DNA of 64,000 bases, from NCBI RefSeq assembly GCF_004403515.1, contig NZ_SOHH01000056.1:65653-129652 (forward strand), given 5' to 3'. Numbering within the stretch: the stretch's first letter is position 1; each line of letters starts with the position of its first letter. Positions 61,348 through 64,000 of this stretch are shown here, in pieces. The translations under genes were made by a program, and so were the position numbers. This DNA comes from Cryobacterium fucosi. Its GTDB lineage: Bacteria; Actinomycetota; Actinomycetes; Actinomycetales; Microbacteriaceae. The notes beneath the pieces were generated by a model, which saw nothing but the letters and a program-made list of their open reading frames with translations, searched no databases and had not been told where the DNA came from.

Positions 61348-62055
61348 GTGGCTGATGCGCACCTGGTGGGCATGAAGTCTTCGCTTGATCCCCGTGTTCA
61401 CCGCCGACTCATCGCGCTTATTGCTGCAGGTGCCCTCGTGCTCATCATGGCCGTGGTCGGGATTTACGGCCTCGTTGCTGGACACCAAGACTCTGCCACG
61501 CCGAAGCCGATCACGACCGGGACCACGACTGCGCCCTCGACGTCCGTACCCTCCCCCGTTTCGACACCGCAATTGTCCGCGATTCCGCATAGTCGCGATC
61601 CCGAGAAGTTTGCACAGAGCGTCGCCAATGCACTCTTCACTTGGGATACCGGCAGCGGGTTCATGCCGCTGGATTACACCGTCGTCATCCTCGATGTCGG
61701 CGACCCATCGGGTACCGAGCAGGCCGGGCTCGCCTCCGACGTCGCAACCTATCTCCCCACACGGGAAGCCTGGGTCGACCTACGCCGGTACGCCACAACA
61801 CAGTCCTTGACCATCGAGGCAATGTATGTCCCCGATGCCTGGGCTGGCGCGGTTGCGCAGGCGCGGCCGGGGCAGCTGCCGCCGGGTGCCGCGGCGTACA
61901 CGATCGAGGGCACTCGACACCGTGAAGGTATCTGGAATGGCCAACCCACCAGCACGGACTCTGCGGTGTCGTTCACCGCGTTCGTGGCATGCCCGCCCGA
62001 CGGAGACCCCTGCTACCTATTGCGACTCTCTCAGCTCGACAACCCGCTGAAGTAA
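61348..62055 (+). CDS. Membrane-anchored transfer protein of unknown family
   Basis: This is a 235-residue protein. One N-terminal membrane helix (IALIAAGALVLIMAVVGIYG) is followed by a Thr/Pro/Ser-rich linker and an external domain containing DPEKFAQSVANALFTWDTGS, DVGDPSGTEQAGLASDVATY and PTREAWVDLRRYATTQ. Such single-pass proteins near M23 hydrolases are often VirB8- or TcpC-like components of Gram-positive secretion channels. The start is GTG at 61348 or ATG at 61372; neither has a strong ribosome-binding site. Confidence 0.7.
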   Translation: MADAHLVGMKSSLDPRVHRRLIALIAAGALVLIMAVVGIYGLVAGHQDSATPKPITTGTTTAPSTSVPSPVSTPQLSAIPHSRDPEKFAQSVANALFTWDTGSGFMPLDYTVVILDVGDPSGTEQAGLASDVATYLPTREAWVDLRRYATTQSLTIEAMYVPDAWAGAVAQARPGQLPPGAAAYTIEGTRHREGIWNGQPTSTDSAVSFTAFVACPPDGDPCYLLRLSQLDNPLK

Positions 62056-62070
62056 CGGGGGTGAATAATC

Positions 62071-63291
62071 ATGTTGAAGAAGCTCGCAGGCCTCGCGCTC
62101 GCACTCACATGCCTCGCCCCGTCACTGGGCCTCATCACGGTCGGACTCGTGATGAACCCCGCCGGTATCGCGTACTGCATGACGCCCGGTGCGGGGATCT
62201 CGGTGAGTAACCTGCCGGACTCGCTCATCGTGACCACGGCGGCAGGTGAGACGTTCACGCTGAACAAGCGGCAGCTCACGCACGCCGTGACGATCATCAC
62301 TGAAGGATCAAAGATAGATGGCGTCACGCGTAACGCTCTCCAGATCTCGCTCATGGCGACATTAACCGAGTCGACACTGCGGCAGCTCGCCAATACCGGC
62401 ACATACCCGGAGTCCGCGAATTTCCCAAACGACGGCAATGGTGGAGATCACGACAGCCTCGGGCTCTTCCAGATGCGCCCGCAAGCAGGATGGGGCACGG
62501 TCGCCGAGCTGATGGACCCTAAGTATCAGGTCGTTGCATTCTTCGGAGGACCGACCGGACCGAACTACCCTTCACCGCGCGGGCTTCTCGACATTCCCGG
62601 ATGGCAGACCATGGGCAAGGGCGAAGCTGCCCAAGCCGTCGAGGTCAGCGGATTCCCTGACCGATACAACAACTACGCACCTGTGGCCGAGACGATTCTC
62701 GCAACACTCACCGGCGCCACTGGCTCTGGCTCTGGCTCTGGCGGAGCGCAGCCGGTCACGGTCACGGTCACGGCTGAGACTTCGCGAGTCGTGTTCCCGC
62801 TGCCAGAGGGCGTCTGGGTACAGTCAGATCATTTCGGGCCCAGGATCGATCCGATCAACGGCGAACGTCGCTTCCACTCCGGAATCGACCTCGCAGCGCC
62901 CGACGGCACGCCAATTCTTGCGGCTGCCGACGGTACGGTCACCGTAGCCGAGTACACCGACTCCGGAGGCGGAGTCATTGTCATCGAGCACCGCATTGAC
63001 GGGCAGACGGTCGCGACCGCTTACAGACATATGTGGCAGACAGGCATCCACGTCACGGTTGGCCAGAAGGTAACCGCTGGGCAGCACATTGGCGATGTTG
63101 GCTCATCCGGGCATTCAACCGGTCCCCACCTTCACTTCGAGGTCCGACCGGGCGGCACCAACTCTGACGCAATCGACCCGGCTGGATGGCTCAACGATCA
63201 CGATGCTGCCAACCTTCCCGAGCCCGCTGGCGGCATCGCCAGCGGGTGCAACCCGTCGAATGATGAGGCGATGACGGGAGCCGCGGGATGA
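62071..63291 (+). CDS. Cell-wall hydrolase with transglycosylase-like and M23 domains
   Basis: This 406-residue protein has a signal peptide or membrane anchor at 1-35. A lysozyme-like domain has LQISLMATLTESTLRQLANT and GNGGDHDSLGLFQMRPQAGW. A linker rich in Gly/Ser and in TVTVT repeats follows, then an M23 domain with RRFHSGIDLAAPDGTPILAA and GSSGHSTGPHLHFEVRPGG (His-x-His zinc ligands). It fits the peptidoglycan-degrading VirB1-like factor of conjugation systems that opens the wall for the transfer channel. Confidence 0.87.
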   Translation: MLKKLAGLALALTCLAPSLGLITVGLVMNPAGIAYCMTPGAGISVSNLPDSLIVTTAAGETFTLNKRQLTHAVTIITEGSKIDGVTRNALQISLMATLTESTLRQLANTGTYPESANFPNDGNGGDHDSLGLFQMRPQAGWGTVAELMDPKYQVVAFFGGPTGPNYPSPRGLLDIPGWQTMGKGEAAQAVEVSGFPDRYNNYAPVAETILATLTGATGSGSGSGGAQPVTVTVTAETSRVVFPLPEGVWVQSDHFGPRIDPINGERRFHSGIDLAAPDGTPILAAADGTVTVAEYTDSGGGVIVIEHRIDGQTVATAYRHMWQTGIHVTVGQKVTAGQHIGDVGSSGHSTGPHLHFEVRPGGTNSDAIDPAGWLNDHDAANLPEPAGGIASGCNPSNDEAMTGAAG

Positions 63292-63554
63292 ATGTGTTCC
63301 CCGACTTCGGCAGCCTGGGCGGCATAGGTGAGCTCAAGGCAGTCATCGGCGCGGCCTTAACTCTCGTGCTGATCGTGGCGGTGCTCATGATCATCGTCAG
63401 CGCAATCATCTGGGCCGTCGCCACCTCGACCGGCAACCACGCTGTCGCTTCGAAGGCCCGCGGCGGCCTTCTCGTCGCGCTCGGCGCGGCGGCTCTCGCC
63501 GGTGCAGGCGTTGCGTGGATGAACTGGCTCATCGATCTTGGCGGCCAGCTGTAG
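63288..63554 (+). CDS. DUF6112 small membrane protein
   Basis: This 88-residue protein has two hydrophobic helices, VIGAALTLVLIVAVLMIIVS and GGLLVALGAAALAGAGVAWM. It starts overlapping the M23 stop (ATGA). The VirB2/TraC-like size and two-helix pattern match DUF6112 proteins found between the wall hydrolase and the secretion ATPase in actinobacterial elements. It may form a pilin-like channel component. The last bases overlap the convergent gene. Confidence 0.82.
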   Translation: MNVFPDFGSLGGIGELKAVIGAALTLVLIVAVLMIIVSAIIWAVATSTGNHAVASKARGGLLVALGAAALAGAGVAWMNWLIDLGGQL

Positions 63555-64000
63555 CGGTGGAACCATCCTCCACGACAGCCTGATCAGCATCAGCTCGTTG
63601 CACCTCGCACTGATCGAGCAACCGCGCCAAGTAGCTGTAAGCAGCAAGACGCTCCATCGCCTCCTGCTCCGAAAGCTCGATCCTCGTGTGTGTCGTCACA
63701 TTCCGCACTGTCAGGTTGAGCCCCGTCGCGAGAGCGTTCAAGGCCTTGCCCAACGGTTCAAGACCACCGCGCATACTCTTCGTCGTCTTGTCATCACGAT
63801 CACCAGGCCACACAAGCTTTGCCGCGCCCGGCTTCGGATCGCCCGGGGAAAGCGTCTGTTGCCAAAACACCGTGTCATCCACGTTATTTCGTCCTAGCTT
63901 CTCTTTCCAGTGGACAGTGAGCCCCTCTGCCGCTTCCCTCACCGCGACACGAAACTGGTGGGTGGTCCACTGGGTAGCGGCGCCAGTCCAGACAACCGGG
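63529..64000 (-). CDS. Protein of unknown family (5' end beyond the window)
   Basis: An open frame runs from the window edge to a stop at 63529, at least 157 residues. It includes TGAATQWTTHQFRVAVREAA, LSPGDPKPGAAKLVWPGDRD and RNVTTHTRIELSEQEAMERL followed by AAYSYLARLLDQCEV. The last part is helical with a conserved-looking TTHTRIELSEQEAMERLAAY. I recognise no family. It converges on the DUF6112 gene, which it overlaps by 26 bases. The true start is not visible. Confidence 0.6.
   Translation of the reverse strand, partial: PVVWTGAATQWTTHQFRVAVREAAEGLTVHWKEKLGRNNVDDTVFWQQTLSPGDPKPGAAKLVWPGDRDDKTTKSMRGGLEPLGKALNALATGLNLTVRNVTTHTRIELSEQEAMERLAAYSYLARLLDQCEVQRADADQAVVEDGSTATAGRQDR

Overview
The window reads as high-GC actinobacterial DNA. 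Microbacteriaceae or a close relative is my best guess, from the DUF6431-type remnant, the MobF relaxase style, the DUF2637/DUF6112/ArdC conjugation genes and the mycobacterial-type MAB_1171c-like membrane protein. Family-level placement is inference; no rRNA or marker gene is present.

Region 1 (1-7223) is core-like metabolism: a sugar ABC importer operon (lipoprotein, double ATPase, two permeases) running into DhaK and DhaL dihydroxyacetone-kinase-type subunits, with a divergent DeoR regulator. Region 2 (7224-14343) mixes intact genes (an atypical pyruvate kinase, a GGDEF-EAL protein, an ArsR regulator, a haloacid dehalogenase) with remnants (DUF6431 gene, IS3 transposase tail, His-rich stub). 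Region 3 (about 14.6-24.7 kb) is a patchwork of accessory genes: a truncated metallo-beta-lactamase-fold gene, hipBA, a truncated DUF1016 gene, a WD40 remnant, an AbiE-type toxin-antitoxin pair, a NERD nuclease-like gene, OsmC, DUF1643, a lipoprotein, and an integrase gene broken by two in-frame stops next to its excisionase gene.

At 24.9 kb lies the 3' half of a tRNA-Pro(GGG) on the minus strand, still followed by its terminator. This is the signature of one end of an integrated element, which by its orientation should extend to the right. Everything from there to the window end looks like one large conjugative element with defence cargo: a Gabija-like pair (GajA/GajB), an IetAS-like ATPase/subtilase pair, an unknown gene, an AlbA_2 (Schlafen-type) gene between imperfect direct repeats, a dprA gene split by a complete IS1595-type element (24-bp perfect terminal repeats, 8-bp target duplication), a MobF relaxase-helicase, an HNH-NACHT STAND-type protein, and a tightly overlapped operon of HTH, adenine methyltransferase, helicase, GIY-YIG protein and NucS/DUF91-like nuclease.

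Next comes a module of Xre regulator, ImmA/IrrE peptidase, MAB_1171c-like membrane protein and alpha/beta hydrolase. It is separated by an array of four 14-bp palindromic sites, spaced at 22-bp multiples, from the divergent plus-strand transfer operon: ArdC, primase-polymerase, DUF2637, two unknowns, ParB, a secretion-channel-type membrane protein, an M23 cell-wall hydrolase and a DUF6112 protein. The type IV secretion genes probably continue beyond 64 kb. The most promising leads are the five-gene methyltransferase/helicase/nuclease operon, the HNH-NACHT gene and the phased operator array. All functional calls come from reading sequence motifs; no database search was run.
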